A DNA stretch of 16,159 nt from SG8-32-3 sp964514055 (GTDB taxonomy: Archaea > Thermoproteota > Bathyarchaeia > Bathyarchaeales > Bathycorpusculaceae). Shown in pieces: positions 1 through 7,647 of the stretch (positions are counted from its first letter, which is position 1; each line of letters starts with the position of its first letter). The DNA lies in assembly GCA_964514055.1 (NCBI GenBank), contig CAZEPB010000034.1, forward strand, positions 1-16,159, read 5' to 3'. The notes under the pieces are model-generated. The model had not been told where the DNA came from. It saw only the letters and a list, made by a program, of their open reading frames with translations, and searched no databases. A program made the position numbers and the translations under genes.

Positions 1-2
1 AC

Positions 3-287
3 CGTCAAGGTCCCGATGTCGGCACCCAATACCGTTCAGCCATATTTTACCACAACGAAGAGCAAAAAGCCACAGCGGAACAAGTTATCGCCGAGCTGGA
101 TAAAGAAGAAATTTGGGACGCGCCAATCGTCACGAAGGTAGAGCCGTTAAAGGTCTTTTACAAGGCTGAAACCTACCACAAAGACTACTACAAAAAACAT
201 CCAAATCAGCCTTACTGCCAACAGGTCATCACGCCTAAACTTGTCAAATTGCAACAGCGTTTCTTAGGAAAACTCAAGGTGCCATGA
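3..287 (+). CDS. msrA: Peptide methionine sulfoxide reductase MsrA, C-terminal part
   Basis: The gene enters from outside the window, so only about the last 94 residues are visible. MsrA reduces methionine-S-sulfoxide in proteins and in free form, repairing oxidative damage in the cytoplasm. The visible part begins with the family signature around GPDVGTQYRSAIFY and ends with the usual PYCQQVITPKLVKL segment, after a YHKDYY motif. The catalytic Cys lies in the missing N-terminal half and cannot be checked. The Cys in PYCQQV could act as a resolving cysteine, as in some MsrA proteins, but that is inference. The TGA stop is followed after 58 bases by the remains of an O-methyltransferase gene on the same strand. 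Confidence 0.93.
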   Translation, partial: RQGPDVGTQYRSAIFYHNEEQKATAEQVIAELDKEEIWDAPIVTKVEPLKVFYKAETYHKDYYKKHPNQPYCQQVITPKLVKLQQRFLGKLKVP

Positions 288-345
288 GAAGTGCAGCAAT
301 CAAATCAGAAGTTGAGTAAAAAAAACCGCGGTTTGGTGGGAAAGT

Positions 346-895
346 TTGAACAAGGCGGACAATATTCTACGAGAAATCGAAAAAAGAGCACGCAACGAAT
401 TTCTACCAATTGTAGGTCCAGAAAAGGGACAGGTCCTAGCCGAAGAAATCAGAAAAGCCAAACCAAAACGCGTTTTAGAAGTCGGCACGCTGATCGGCTA
501 CTCAGCTATTCTGATGGGAAAAGAATTGGATGAAAACGCTCAGATAATTACTATAGAGATTCATGCGGAAGAGGCAAAAACCGCCGAGGAAAGCATACGA
601 AGAGCCGAGATACCTCCAAAAGTGGAAGTGATAGCTGGTGACTATTCAAATAATACCCAAACTGAAGGGTGTTTTCGACTTTGCCTTCATCAACGCAGAA
701 AAAAACGAATATTTAGACTACCTGCGACTGGTTGAAGATAAGCTACGCGAGGGCACTGTGATAGTTGCTGACAACGCTGGAATCTTCGCCAAACAGATGC
801 GGGACTACTTGGATTACGTGAGGACTTCAGGAAAGTACAGCAGCAAATACGTGCAAGTAGGCGTGGACGGCGTCGAAATAAGCGTCAAAACGTAA
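346..895 (+). pseudogene. SAM-dependent O-methyltransferase, frameshifted
   Basis: Two overlapping reading frames together make one class I SAM methyltransferase of the COMT-like O-methyltransferase family. The first half starts at TTG 346 behind a GGTGGG-like ribosome site and carries the SAM-binding motif I (VLEVGTLIGYSAI) and the following acidic strand (IITIEIH). At about 640-650 the frame is lost; the first frame stops at 735. The second frame continues with IIPKLKGVFDFAFINAEK and VADNAGIF and stops at 895. Restoring two bases after 642 would give GDAIQIIPKLKG, the usual family pattern, and a protein of about 183 residues. The metal-binding Asp usually seen in the FIDAEK motif is Asn here, while the later DN pair is kept. 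It is either a decaying gene or an assembly error; no slippery sequence suggests programmed frameshifting. Confidence 0.8.
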
Positions 896-1104
896 TGCTT
901 TGTAACCTTAAAGTTTTAATGCGAGAAAAGCAGATTTCTGTTTGGTGGGCGATGACGACTCTGGCCCCGAAGACGCTTGGATGATTTGGATCTTGAGTGC
1001 GTGAGCCCCCATTGCCAACTTTCCAAAACTGTTAGCGTAACTATAAATTACATTAAAAGAATCATTTTGATACTCATGTATTGCAGCAGGACGTTGCTAA
1101 GACG

Positions 1105-1488
1105 CTATTGTTTAACGACAAGAACGCTGCAACTTGCGTTAGCAACTACTCGGCGAGATACACTGCCCAATACAATAGAAGCTTTGCTGCCTAATCCCCT
1201 GCTCCCAACAACAATCAGGTCAAAATTTTTATGCTCAGCTAAATTCCGCAATGCTCTAGCGGGATTTGAACCGAGAATCGCCGAAGCGGTATACTCAACT
1301 TCATTTTCCAAGTAAAATTCTGCATGTTCCAGTATTTCTTTTGCTTTTTTTTCCATCCCTCGACCATAGACCGTGATTACTTTTACAGACCCTGAGAATC
1401 TCTTAGCAATATTTGCAGCCGCAAAAAGCGCTCTATCAGAATGGTTGGAACCGTCAACGCCTACTAAGATTCTAATTTTGTCCTTCAT
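1105..1488 (-). CDS. Universal stress protein, UspA family
   Basis: This 127-residue cytoplasmic protein has the full length of a single Usp domain. The N-terminal strand ends in GVDGS (Asp12). The ATP-binding signature G-x2-G-x9-G-S is intact at Gly95, Gly98, Gly108 and Ser109, so it is probably an ATP-binding rather than non-binding Usp. The ATG at 1488 is preceded by an AGGGA ribosome site. It lies 61 bases downstream of a cation/proton antiporter gene on the same strand. Usp domains are fused to or paired with antiporters in many prokaryotes, so a regulatory role on that transporter is plausible. That role is inferred from position only. Confidence 0.92.
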   Translation of the reverse strand: MKDKIRILVGVDGSNHSDRALFAAANIAKRFSGSVKVITVYGRGMEKKAKEILEHAEFYLENEVEYTASAILGSNPARALRNLAEHKNFDLIVVGSRGLGSKASIVLGSVSRRVVANASCSVLVVKQ

Positions 1489-1549
1489 GTTCTTCCCTGA
1501 TTATCTAATTACTTGATTTCAGATAATACTTTTTCTCAACAAGGTGACT

Positions 1550-2767
1550 TTAAGTTTTAATGGGTTCCGAGGTAGCTACGTTCATAAGCCCTGGGTTCTT
1601 GCGTATTCCTCTCGCCAGAATAGGCGGGAAAGTAAGCGTAGTTATCAAACTCATTGCCACAAGCGCCGAAAACACATCAAGAGGAATCAAACCGAACTGT
1701 TTTGCAGCCAGAGCAATCACCAACTCGGCTGCACCCCTGGAATTCATCGCCCACCCTGTATAGTATAGTTGTTTCAGTGTTAAACGTGAAAAAGGTTTTA
1801 TCAGCAGGCATCCGACGATTTTCCCAGAGAAAGCGATGACTAGTGTAGCTGCTAACAAACCAAGGCTGGAAAAAAGAGTTTCAAATTCAAAGTTTATTCC
1901 GACGTTTGCAAAGAAAAAGGGAACTATAAAACCCAAAGCAACAAGCTCAGTAACTTTTATCATGTCTTTCCTGTGACGTTCATGAATGCTTCTCATGGCA
2001 ATCTGAAGAATAAAACCGCCAGCAATGGCACCAATCAAGTAACCTATTCCCAAACCTTCAGAAAGAGCCGCAAGAACCATAATGAAAATAACCACTAAAG
2101 AGAAAATTTCAGCTTGATTGCCTCTGTTCTTGTCAAGGTAACGGAAAATTTTTGACGCCATCTTGAAGAATACAAAAGCTACTGCGACGAAAACTACGAT
2201 TTCCACAGGAATCGCAGCCAATTCCAGCAATCCTCCGCCCCTCCCTATAACTGCAACGAGCGCCAAAAACAGCACTTCAAAAATGTCGTCGAGCGCTCCA
2301 GCCGCCAGCAAAATGGCGCCTAAATGAGTATTCAAACTGTTCAGGTCCATGAGAACTTTAACTTTTGTTGCTTCTGACGTAACCATCATGGCTCCGCCAA
2401 AGACTAACGCGGTTAACCATCCGTAGCTTGGAAACACCAGCATCATAAAAACAAATCCAAGACCGAAAGGAAGAAGCGCCGAACTTAGCGAGATTAGAAT
2501 TGATTCCCGTGAAGTTTCTCTTATTTTTTCAACGTCAATCTCTAAACCAGCCAAGAAGAGCAGAAAGATTATCCCAAGATACGCCAAGAAATCAAGTATA
2601 ACTAAGGATGATTCGGTGTCAAAAAGAAAAACTTTCAAAAAGGGAATACCGAGCAGAATTCCCGCCAAAATTTGGCCAACAACCGCAGGCAAACCGATTC
2701 GCTTGAATAATAAGCCCATTACAAAAGTAACTATCAGAATTAAAGGCACTAGAACAAATATTTCCAT
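1550..2767 (-). CDS. Cation/proton antiporter, CPA2 (Kef/NapA-like) family
   Basis: This is an integral membrane protein of 405 residues with about 12 hydrophobic segments, matching the Na+/H+ exchanger domain without a C-terminal TrkA-type regulatory domain. It is expected to swap Na+ or K+ for protons across the cell membrane. The N-terminal helix pair contains the typical GLPAVVGQILAGILLG segment (residues 25-40) followed by FLLFLAGLEID. The unwound-helix region reads TSEATKVKVL (130-139), and the essential acidic pair is Asp160-Asp161 in GALDD. A DD pair is usual for electrogenic CPA2 antiporters. The ATG at 2767 has a GGAGA element about 12 bases upstream. The gene ends 61 bases before the Usp gene, and the glycosyltransferase gene lies 88 bases upstream. 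Confidence 0.93.
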   Translation of the reverse strand: MEIFVLVPLILIVTFVMGLLFKRIGLPAVVGQILAGILLGIPFLKVFLFDTESSLVILDFLAYLGIIFLLFLAGLEIDVEKIRETSRESILISLSSALLPFGLGFVFMMLVFPSYGWLTALVFGGAMMVTSEATKVKVLMDLNSLNTHLGAILLAAGALDDIFEVLFLALVAVIGRGGGLLELAAIPVEIVVFVAVAFVFFKMASKIFRYLDKNRGNQAEIFSLVVIFIMVLAALSEGLGIGYLIGAIAGGFILQIAMRSIHERHRKDMIKVTELVALGFIVPFFFANVGINFEFETLFSSLGLLAATLVIAFSGKIVGCLLIKPFSRLTLKQLYYTGWAMNSRGAAELVIALAAKQFGLIPLDVFSALVAMSLITTLTFPPILARGIRKNPGLMNVATSEPIKT

Positions 2768-2855
2768 CTGTTAATTATTTCTCCGAAAGGCGGGTTCGTC
2801 AACACATTCACTACAGTTAGGCTTAGATGTAATATTTTCGTGAATTAAGATCGTG

Positions 2856-4298
2856 TTAATTATAAGTTTTTTGTCCTAAGACGGTCTTTTGGGTTTTACT
2901 GAGAGACTTGTCAACTAAAGGGGCTGAATGGCGTGTTTCAAGCCAGTGACGCACCGACTTAAGCAACCCAACAAGTTTATGCCTACTTGCCCATACAAGT
3001 CCAGATAATACAAAAGCGAACCCCAAATACTGCATGTTCATTAGGAGGCTATGTTCGCCGGTTGGTGTGGGATTAAAAAGAGAATAGCCCATATCTTTAT
3101 CCATTTCCACTCTGAACAACAAATAGTTCCATCTAGAAATAAAATTCGCAAAACACATGCTAACAAAAATTGCCGCCGTCAGCAAAAGCAGCCCAACCAA
3201 GGCTACAGAAAAGAAGAGAGACTTGTTCAGTTTCTTCTTTGATTTTGTTGAGTTACACAGTAGAAGGCATTTGCTTGGCAATGCCGCTGCTAACAGACTG
3301 AAGAAAGGCAGGGACTGATAATCATACTTAATGGTGTTGAAATAAGGTGACCTGAGATTCAGAACCGCTCCCAAAAAAGTGTGTACGCTTACAACAGATA
3401 CTATGGTTACCAAACAAATCAAATCAAAAACAAGAATCTTGGGAAAGAGTTTTCTGCACAACAAACAAATGAGCAGGGAAAAGACTGCTGCACTCATGAA
3501 AAACCATCCCAAACCATAATTCAGAAGAAAATTGCCAACAAAGAAGTACGAAGGGACAAAATCGCTGGAATTATAGTTGCCAAAATCCGCATGATGAAAA
3601 ACTGAAAGCAGCCCCTTCCCTAAAATTACTTGATACCATAAAAAAGCAAATAATAGCACAGGTAAGATAAACGCTGCTAACAAGCTAAATGTACGTTTTA
3701 GAGTTTTCGGTCGATAATAAATGTAGAACAGCAGCAGTGGAATAAGGGTAAAGACGGCGAATAACTTCGTCAGAAGAGCAGCGGCGAAAAGAGTTCCTGA
3801 AAACACGGAAAGTTTAAGCGAATCTTTGCGAATAGCCAAGATTCCTACAAATAGACATAGCAGGCTAAAGAACAGACACTGCACGTCGATGAGGAAGCTT
3901 CTCGAAAGGACGAGTTCCCATGGGGTCAAAGCGAAGAGCACAGCCGCGAGCAACCCTGTTGACCTGCCGTACAAAACCTTGCCGATTTTGTACACCAAGA
4001 CAGTGCAGCCAAGCCCAAACAACGTTACTAAGACTACGCCCGTGTCGATTGATGAGCCGAAGACTTTGAAGAACAGTGCTTCAATGTAGAAGCCTAATGG
4101 CGGCTGATCCATCAGGTTGCCAAAACTGTTCACGTAGGGCATGCCCCATCTGATTACCCCTGATGCAGCGTCATATTCCCATTGGGTATCTCCGTTTTGA
4201 AAGGGACCTATTGAAACCGAAACTAACCCAATTCCTATAAGAATGCTTAACAGAGGAAAATTTTCACTTAGTAATTTCCTTATTCTGCCGCTTGTCAA
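2856..4298 (-). CDS. Membrane glycosyltransferase, PMT/GT39-like (GT-C fold)
   Basis: This 480-residue protein has many membrane-spanning segments and the N-terminal layout of dolichyl-phosphate-mannose or ArnT-like glycosyltransferases (PMT_2 family). After the first helix, the outward loop has Asp37, Glu41 and Asp43 (GDTQWEYDAA), then GMPYVN and MDQPPLGFYIEALFF, which matches the G-x-P and PPL landmarks of the family. Such enzymes move a sugar from a polyprenyl-phosphate carrier to protein or lipid on the outer face of the membrane. The acceptor here is unknown. Translation probably starts at TTG 4298, with AGGT six bases upstream. A TATA-like TTTTATTTT on the minus strand (about 4334-4343) would place the transcript start near 4313. 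The C-terminal tail of about 35 residues is soluble and basic. Confidence 0.82.
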   Translation of the reverse strand: MTSGRIRKLLSENFPLLSILIGIGLVSVSIGPFQNGDTQWEYDAASGVIRWGMPYVNSFGNLMDQPPLGFYIEALFFKVFGSSIDTGVVLVTLFGLGCTVLVYKIGKVLYGRSTGLLAAVLFALTPWELVLSRSFLIDVQCLFFSLLCLFVGILAIRKDSLKLSVFSGTLFAAALLTKLFAVFTLIPLLLFYIYYRPKTLKRTFSLLAAFILPVLLFAFLWYQVILGKGLLSVFHHADFGNYNSSDFVPSYFFVGNFLLNYGLGWFFMSAAVFSLLICLLCRKLFPKILVFDLICLVTIVSVVSVHTFLGAVLNLRSPYFNTIKYDYQSLPFFSLLAAALPSKCLLLCNSTKSKKKLNKSLFFSVALVGLLLLTAAIFVSMCFANFISRWNYLLFRVEMDKDMGYSLFNPTPTGEHSLLMNMQYLGFAFVLSGLVWASRHKLVGLLKSVRHWLETRHSAPLVDKSLSKTQKTVLGQKTYN

Positions 4299-4390
4299 GC
4301 GTATACCTAATTAAATTCATTATACACCGTTTTGAAAATAAAACTTTTCCTATTTTCTTAGTTGCATAATTTCAAGATAATTTTTGAATT

Positions 4391-4396
4391 AAAAAA
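4391..4396 (-). terminator. Poly-T termination candidate after the KH gene
   Basis: On the minus strand a run of six T follows AAAA about 42 bases after the stop codon of the KH-domain gene. Archaeal RNA polymerase stops at T-rich stretches without needing a hairpin, so this is a fair end for the aIF1A/RIO1/KH side of the transcript and would separate it from the glycosyltransferase gene. Confidence 0.45.
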
Positions 4397-4437
4397 TTTT
4401 AAACGCTTATTTTCCAAGATGTGACGCTGTTAACGCG

Positions 4438-5019
4438 TTATTTTTCGTCGGGTGGCTTCTCCCATAGCTCCAGCTTGCGCTTCTTGAACTCGCTGCGTTT
4501 TCTCTGCAGATACTTGTAAACCGTGTGGTGCTGGCTTCCATCAATAAGCATTTGCACCGCGTTTCTCGCAACGTCAACCTGCTCAAAAGTGCCGATAAAG
4601 CCAATCGTGTGTCCGTAGACAACCACGCTGGCGTCTGTCAACTCTTCAATCAGCTTGCGCGTTTTGCCATTCGCTCCGATCACTCGACCTTTAACGCGTT
4701 TGATGTCTGATTCAGACCTGCCGAATATGGCACGTAAATCTATGAAGTCGAAGATGGCGTCTTCGTCGCGGAGCAGGCGGAACGCGTGTTCAGGCGAGAA
4801 ACCCCTGCCGATGGCGGTTACCGTATCTTTAGCCTTGAAAAGCAAGGAAGGATCATTTGATCCCTCTGAGAGCACAATTGTCACTCCGCCAGATTCGCTT
4901 TCGATCTGAAGCTCAACCATAAACTTCTCTTCTATGCGCTGTTTTACTTTTCCGTCGGAACCTACTAAGACTCCAACTCGCTCTTTTGGAATTCTAACGA
5001 ACATGCTTGGCTTCGACAT
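4438..5019 (-). CDS. KH-domain ribosome-assembly protein, Dim2/Pno1 type
   Basis: The 193-residue protein has two KH domains. The first has the loop VGSDGK (residues 19-24) and the second has IGANGK (114-119). Between them is GRGFSPEHAFRLL, a hallmark of the archaeal/eukaryotic Dim2 (Pno1) and Krr1 group. In eukaryotes Pno1/Dim2 binds the 3' end region of pre-18S rRNA; the archaeal protein is thought to act with small-subunit rRNA and aIF2 alpha. The tail is strongly basic. I chose ATG 5019, one base after the RIO1 stop, over a TTG at 5052 that would overlap RIO1 by 32 bases, because the family normally begins just before FVRIPKERVGVLVG. The near-touching genes imply one transcript with RIO1. 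Confidence 0.93.
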   Translation of the reverse strand: MSKPSMFVRIPKERVGVLVGSDGKVKQRIEEKFMVELQIESESGGVTIVLSEGSNDPSLLFKAKDTVTAIGRGFSPEHAFRLLRDEDAIFDFIDLRAIFGRSESDIKRVKGRVIGANGKTRKLIEELTDASVVVYGHTIGFIGTFEQVDVARNAVQMLIDGSQHHTVYKYLQRKRSEFKKRKLELWEKPPDEK

Positions 5020-5020
5020 T

Positions 5021-5803
5021 TTAACCAACAACTTTCTTGTAAGCTTCGTCAACTGAAAGAACCTTAACGCCTAACCGACTAAAGAACCTATTCAAGTTAG
5101 TCAGGTCCCTGCGCAGGAAAAACTCAGCCATAGGATGCGAAGTAGGCACTGCCTGTGCTACATCAAAAATCACAATTTCACCCTTCCACATCATGATGTT
5201 GTACTCGCTTAGGTCGCCGTGGACTAGTTCAGCTTTGCGGTAAAGCCGCGTCAAATAAGTCAGCAATACACTATAAACTCTGTCGGGTTTACTCGGTGGC
5301 TGCTCCTTTAATGACGAAGCGTTAACGCCGTCTTTTCCGATGAACTCCATCACCAACACGTTATTTTTTACTGCGATGGGCTTGGGCACTCGCACTTTCG
5401 CTCGGGAAGCCTGCTCCAGATTCCTGAATTCTTTTTGAGCCCAAGTGAAAATTAACGATCGCGTGTCGCGTTTGACGCCTTTGAATCTGTAATCGCCCTC
5501 AATGTATTTGAGCATGCCCTTACGGAATTCGGCGGAGGCAGTTAAGTAGATTTTCACGGCTAAGTCTTTGCCTTCTTTGTCCTTGCCCCAGTAGACTCTG
5601 GCTTCTTTGCCTGCGTTCACGACGCCGTGGACTTCGTACAGCACACCGCTGTTCAAGAAATCGTAGATAACCATGAGCGTTGCTCGGTCAAAAACCTCCT
5701 CTATCGTGGCTCTTTCAGAAGAGAAGTCGTGCACGAGCATTTTGTCTCTTCTTTCCACTGTTTTTTCTTTATGTTCAAGTTTTTTCTTTGCTCGTCGCGA
5801 CAT
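5021..5803 (-). CDS. rio1: RIO1-type serine/threonine protein kinase
   Basis: A 260-residue atypical kinase needed for late maturation of the small ribosomal subunit. The ATP-binding loop is NAGKEARVYWG (63-73), the phosphate-contacting lysine is Lys84 in LAVKIY, the catalytic loop is HGDLSEYN (Asp197, Asn202), and the metal-binding Asp is Asp214 in IFDVAQAV. The segment KIYLTASAEFRKG and the later TWAQKEFRNL are typical of RIO1 rather than RIO2, and no RIO2 winged helix precedes the kinase domain. The N-terminus is short and very basic. ATG 5803 follows a GGTG ribosome site, and a TATA-like sequence lies at 5833-5840. The next gene on the strand is the Dim2-like KH gene, a partner in the same process. 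Confidence 0.96.
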   Translation of the reverse strand: MSRRAKKKLEHKEKTVERRDKMLVHDFSSERATIEEVFDRATLMVIYDFLNSGVLYEVHGVVNAGKEARVYWGKDKEGKDLAVKIYLTASAEFRKGMLKYIEGDYRFKGVKRDTRSLIFTWAQKEFRNLEQASRAKVRVPKPIAVKNNVLVMEFIGKDGVNASSLKEQPPSKPDRVYSVLLTYLTRLYRKAELVHGDLSEYNIMMWKGEIVIFDVAQAVPTSHPMAEFFLRRDLTNLNRFFSRLGVKVLSVDEAYKKVVG

Positions 5804-5832
5804 GCGTGTTCACCATGCTATTCCTCGCGAAG

Positions 5833-5840
5833 TATTTAAA
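5833..5840. promoter_or_regulatory. TATA-like box shared by RIO1 and DUF3795
   Basis: TATTTAAA contains the symmetrical TTTAAA core and lies in the 80-base gap between divergent genes. It is about 30 bases upstream of the RIO1 start on the minus strand and 44-50 bases upstream of the DUF3795 start on the plus strand. It could serve either direction. On the RIO1 side it predicts a very short leader. Confidence 0.5.
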
Positions 5841-5881
5841 ACCACTTGACCAGAGTTACTTCGTGGAAAACGAAGTGGTTT
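5839..5881. repeat. Two mutually exclusive inverted repeats before DUF3795
   Basis: AAACCACTT (5839-5847) is a perfect inverted match to AAGTGGTTT (5873-5881). Inside it, ACTTCG (5858-5863) matches CGAAGT (5871-5876) across a seven-base loop. The right arms overlap, so only one pairing can form at a time in RNA. The element ends three bases before the DUF3795 GTG and next to a TATA-like box. It could be an operator or a small leader structure; the sequence does not decide. Confidence 0.55.
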
Positions 5882-5883
5882 AA

Positions 5884-6348
5884 GTGGAAACTGGAAAAAA
5901 CTTGAGTTCTGACCTGGTTGCGCCTTGCGGAATGAACTGTGCACTTTGCGCCAGCTACTTGGCGTTGATAAACGATTTGAAAAGCAGGGGCATCAAAATT
6001 CCTTACTGCATAGGTTGCAGGGCGAGAAACAAGAAATGTGCTTTCGTGAAAAAATCTTGTTCCAGATTATTGAAGAGTGAAGTGGATTTCTGCTTTGAAT
6101 GCCCTGATTTCCCCTGTGACCGGTTGAAAACCCTTGACGCAAGATACAAATCACGGTACAAAATGAGCATGATAGATAATTTACGGTTCATCAAGGAACA
6201 CGGAATGCAGAAGTTTCTGGAAGAACAGGAAAAAACTTGGAAATGCCCAAGTTGCGGCGAACTGATTAGCTGTCATAACGGACTCTGCTTCAACTGTGAG
6301 CTAGAAAAGTTGAGAAGTAAAAAGCAAAAGTACCGATGGGATGAATAA
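5884..6348 (+). CDS. DUF3795 family Cys-rich protein
   Basis: A 154-residue soluble protein with 15 cysteines, many in close sets typical of metal binding. There is an N-terminal CGMNCALC (15-22), then YCIGC (41-45), Cys52, Cys59, FCFECPDFPC (69-78), and a C-terminal zinc-ribbon-like CPSCG (121-125) with Cys130, Cys135 and Cys138. The RYKSRY and KTWKCPSCG landmarks match DUF3795, whose function is not established. An in-frame TAA lies directly before GTG 5884, so this is the furthest upstream start. No clear ribosome site is seen, which suggests a short leader. It runs against the surrounding translation genes, diverging from RIO1 and converging on aIF1A with only six bases between stops. Confidence 0.88.
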   Translation: METGKNLSSDLVAPCGMNCALCASYLALINDLKSRGIKIPYCIGCRARNKKCAFVKKSCSRLLKSEVDFCFECPDFPCDRLKTLDARYKSRYKMSMIDNLRFIKEHGMQKFLEEQEKTWKCPSCGELISCHNGLCFNCELEKLRSKKQKYRWDE

Positions 6349-6354
6349 GCAGCA

Positions 6355-6660
6355 TCAGATTTGTAGGATGCCTTTTCTGCGGAGATTTTCAGCTTGTGCG
6401 TGCGTGTAACGCCACACCACATCGCCGCGTTTGTCGCTTTGAAAATCCCATGGTGAAACTATAACGATGTCTCCTTCTCTGATCCAAACTCGTCTTTTCA
6501 TTTTGCCGCGGATGCGGCAGAGCCGTTCTTTGCCGTCTTGGCATTTCACTAGAATGCGGTCGAAGCCGAGCAGTTTCACTACCACGCCTAAAACTTCGCC
6601 TTCTGCTGGATAGACCATATGGCTGATTGCGCCTTCGCTTAGCACTTTCTTTTTGCCCAA
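6355..6660 (-). CDS. eif1A: Translation initiation factor aIF1A
   Basis: A 101-residue OB-fold protein that binds the decoding site of the small ribosomal subunit during initiation. The core GEVLGVVVKLLGFDRILVKC, the RCRIRGKMK-like segment (LCRIRGKMKRRVWIREGD) and SPWDFQSDKRGDVVWRY are the classic aIF1A/eIF1A stretches. The start is TTG 6660, giving the expected basic GKKK N-terminus, and it is fixed by a GAGGT ribosome site at 6667-6671, six bases upstream. A TATA-like TTTTTAAGG on the minus strand at 6705-6713 predicts a leader of about 23 bases. The gene lies upstream of RIO1 and the KH gene in the same direction, but a plus-strand DUF3795 gene separates them. Confidence 0.96.
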   Translation of the reverse strand: MGKKKVLSEGAISHMVYPAEGEVLGVVVKLLGFDRILVKCQDGKERLCRIRGKMKRRVWIREGDIVIVSPWDFQSDKRGDVVWRYTHAQAENLRRKGILQI

Positions 6661-6704
6661 GCACAGACCTCGTGGCTTTTGCTTGGAAAGGAATGGAGGA
6701 GCTT

Positions 6705-6713
6705 CCTTAAAAA
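6705..6713 (-). promoter_or_regulatory. TATA-like box of aIF1A
   Basis: TTTTTAAGG on the minus strand, about 45 bases before the TTG start, puts the transcript start near 6683. This leaves room for the GAGGT ribosome site in the leader. Confidence 0.5.
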
Positions 6714-6752
6714 CTTGCAGTTATTGTAGCAGTGTTCCTCAGGTTGGCTAAG

Positions 6753-6760
6753 CTTAAATT
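6753..6760 (+). promoter_or_regulatory. TATA-like box of the HD-domain gene
   Basis: CTTAAATT lies about 43 bases before the GTG start at 6800. A start of transcription near 6782 would give a leader of about 18 bases containing the GAGG ribosome site at 6788-6791. Confidence 0.45.
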
Positions 6761-6799
6761 TTCACATTAACAATATGTCATATCAACGAGGCTGATTGA

Positions 6800-7579
6800 G
6801 TGTCGTACGTTTTTAACATACCGTTTCGAAACAACGTCAAACTAAAACACGTCATCAATAAAGTCAAAGAAGACGTTAAACTGCAGAGTTACTGGAAATG
6901 CGCCAATGTGATGGCTATCGAGCGCATGGGCTACACGGATCATGGTCCAACACACGTGAAAATAGTTGCCAACTTAGCGCTTAAGCTGTTGCGCATACTC
7001 GTGGATTGCCAAGTTAAGCCCAGCATAGTTAGGAATTATGGGATGAAAAACGAGGATGCGGAGGTCGTGGTGGTTCTGGGTTCGATATTTCATGATTTGG
7101 GCATGATTGTCGCGAGAAACGACCATGAAAAGTACAGTGCGTTTATAGCCTTGGAATTCATTGAACGTTGTTTAACACCAATCTACACCGTAGAAGAACG
7201 TGCTGTCATCAGCTCTGAAGTGCTGCACGCGATTGTGGCTCATGAGGTGCCTACCAAGCCGTTGACTGTGGAGGCAGGCATCGTGGGCATTGCTGACGCT
7301 TTGGACATGGAAGCGGGACGAGCAAGAATCCCTTTTGAGTCGGGAAAAATCGATATTCACGCGGTTTCAGCGCTTTCCATCGAGAAAGTGGAGCTCATAG
7401 AAGGCGGAAAAAAACCTGTCACCATCAAAATTACGATGAGCAACTCTGCAGGCGTTTTCCAGATAGACGAGTTGCTTAAGCCGCGAATTGAAAAATCAGG
7501 GCTCCAAGAATACTTTCATGTAGTGGCGGAGATAACGGGCGAAAAGGAAAGGAAAATAATAGAAAAATTCGAAATCTAA
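6800..7579 (+). CDS. HD-domain metal-dependent phosphohydrolase
   Basis: A 259-residue cytoplasmic protein. The HD-family metal and catalytic residues are in order: His48 and His52 (DHGPTHV), His98-Asp99 (FHDLG), His109, His143 and His148 (HAIVAHE), then Asp166 and Asp169 (GIADALDME). HD enzymes cleave phosphate esters, often of nucleotides or cyclic nucleotides. The substrate cannot be told from the sequence. The last 70 residues (about 190-259) are predicted mostly beta strand and follow the HD core, as in a group of archaeal HD proteins of unknown role. GTG 6800 is chosen because GAGG lies eight bases upstream. The gene diverges from aIF1A and stands alone, followed by a promoter for the next gene. 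Confidence 0.88.
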   Translation: MSYVFNIPFRNNVKLKHVINKVKEDVKLQSYWKCANVMAIERMGYTDHGPTHVKIVANLALKLLRILVDCQVKPSIVRNYGMKNEDAEVVVVLGSIFHDLGMIVARNDHEKYSAFIALEFIERCLTPIYTVEERAVISSEVLHAIVAHEVPTKPLTVEAGIVGIADALDMEAGRARIPFESGKIDIHAVSALSIEKVELIEGGKKPVTIKITMSNSAGVFQIDELLKPRIEKSGLQEYFHVVAEITGEKERKIIEKFEI

Positions 7580-7637
7580 TAAACGCTTCATGTTCTGGTG
7601 CGGGCTGTACTGTTGTGATTTTTTGTCTATAGCCCCC

Positions 7638-7647
7638 TTTTATATAG
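7638..7647 (+). promoter_or_regulatory. TATA box of the membrane-anchored repeat protein
   Basis: TTTTATATAG follows a C-rich stretch and predicts a transcript start near 7669. This rules out a TTG start at 7649 for the next gene and supports GTG 7754, with a leader of about 85 bases. Confidence 0.6.

Noticed and set aside
945..1010. Possible C/D box small RNA with ATGACGA and ATGAT motifs.
   Set aside because: The C and D boxes are not at the right spacing and no D box (CTGA) follows at the expected place.
977..1315. A plus-strand frame of 112 codons over the Usp gene.
   Set aside because: It is the antisense shadow of a conserved Usp gene and has no ribosome site.
901..1560. Similar strings around TTAAAGTTTTAATG and TTTAAGTTTTAATG on either side of the Usp gene, considered as repeats or insertion ends.
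   Set aside because: The matches are short and AT-rich, and one overlaps the antiporter stop codon; chance is likely.
6389..6664. A 91-codon minus-strand frame beginning GTG 6664 overlapping aIF1A.
   Set aside because: It is in a different frame from the well-conserved aIF1A and its product has an arginine/serine-rich composition typical of an out-of-frame reading.
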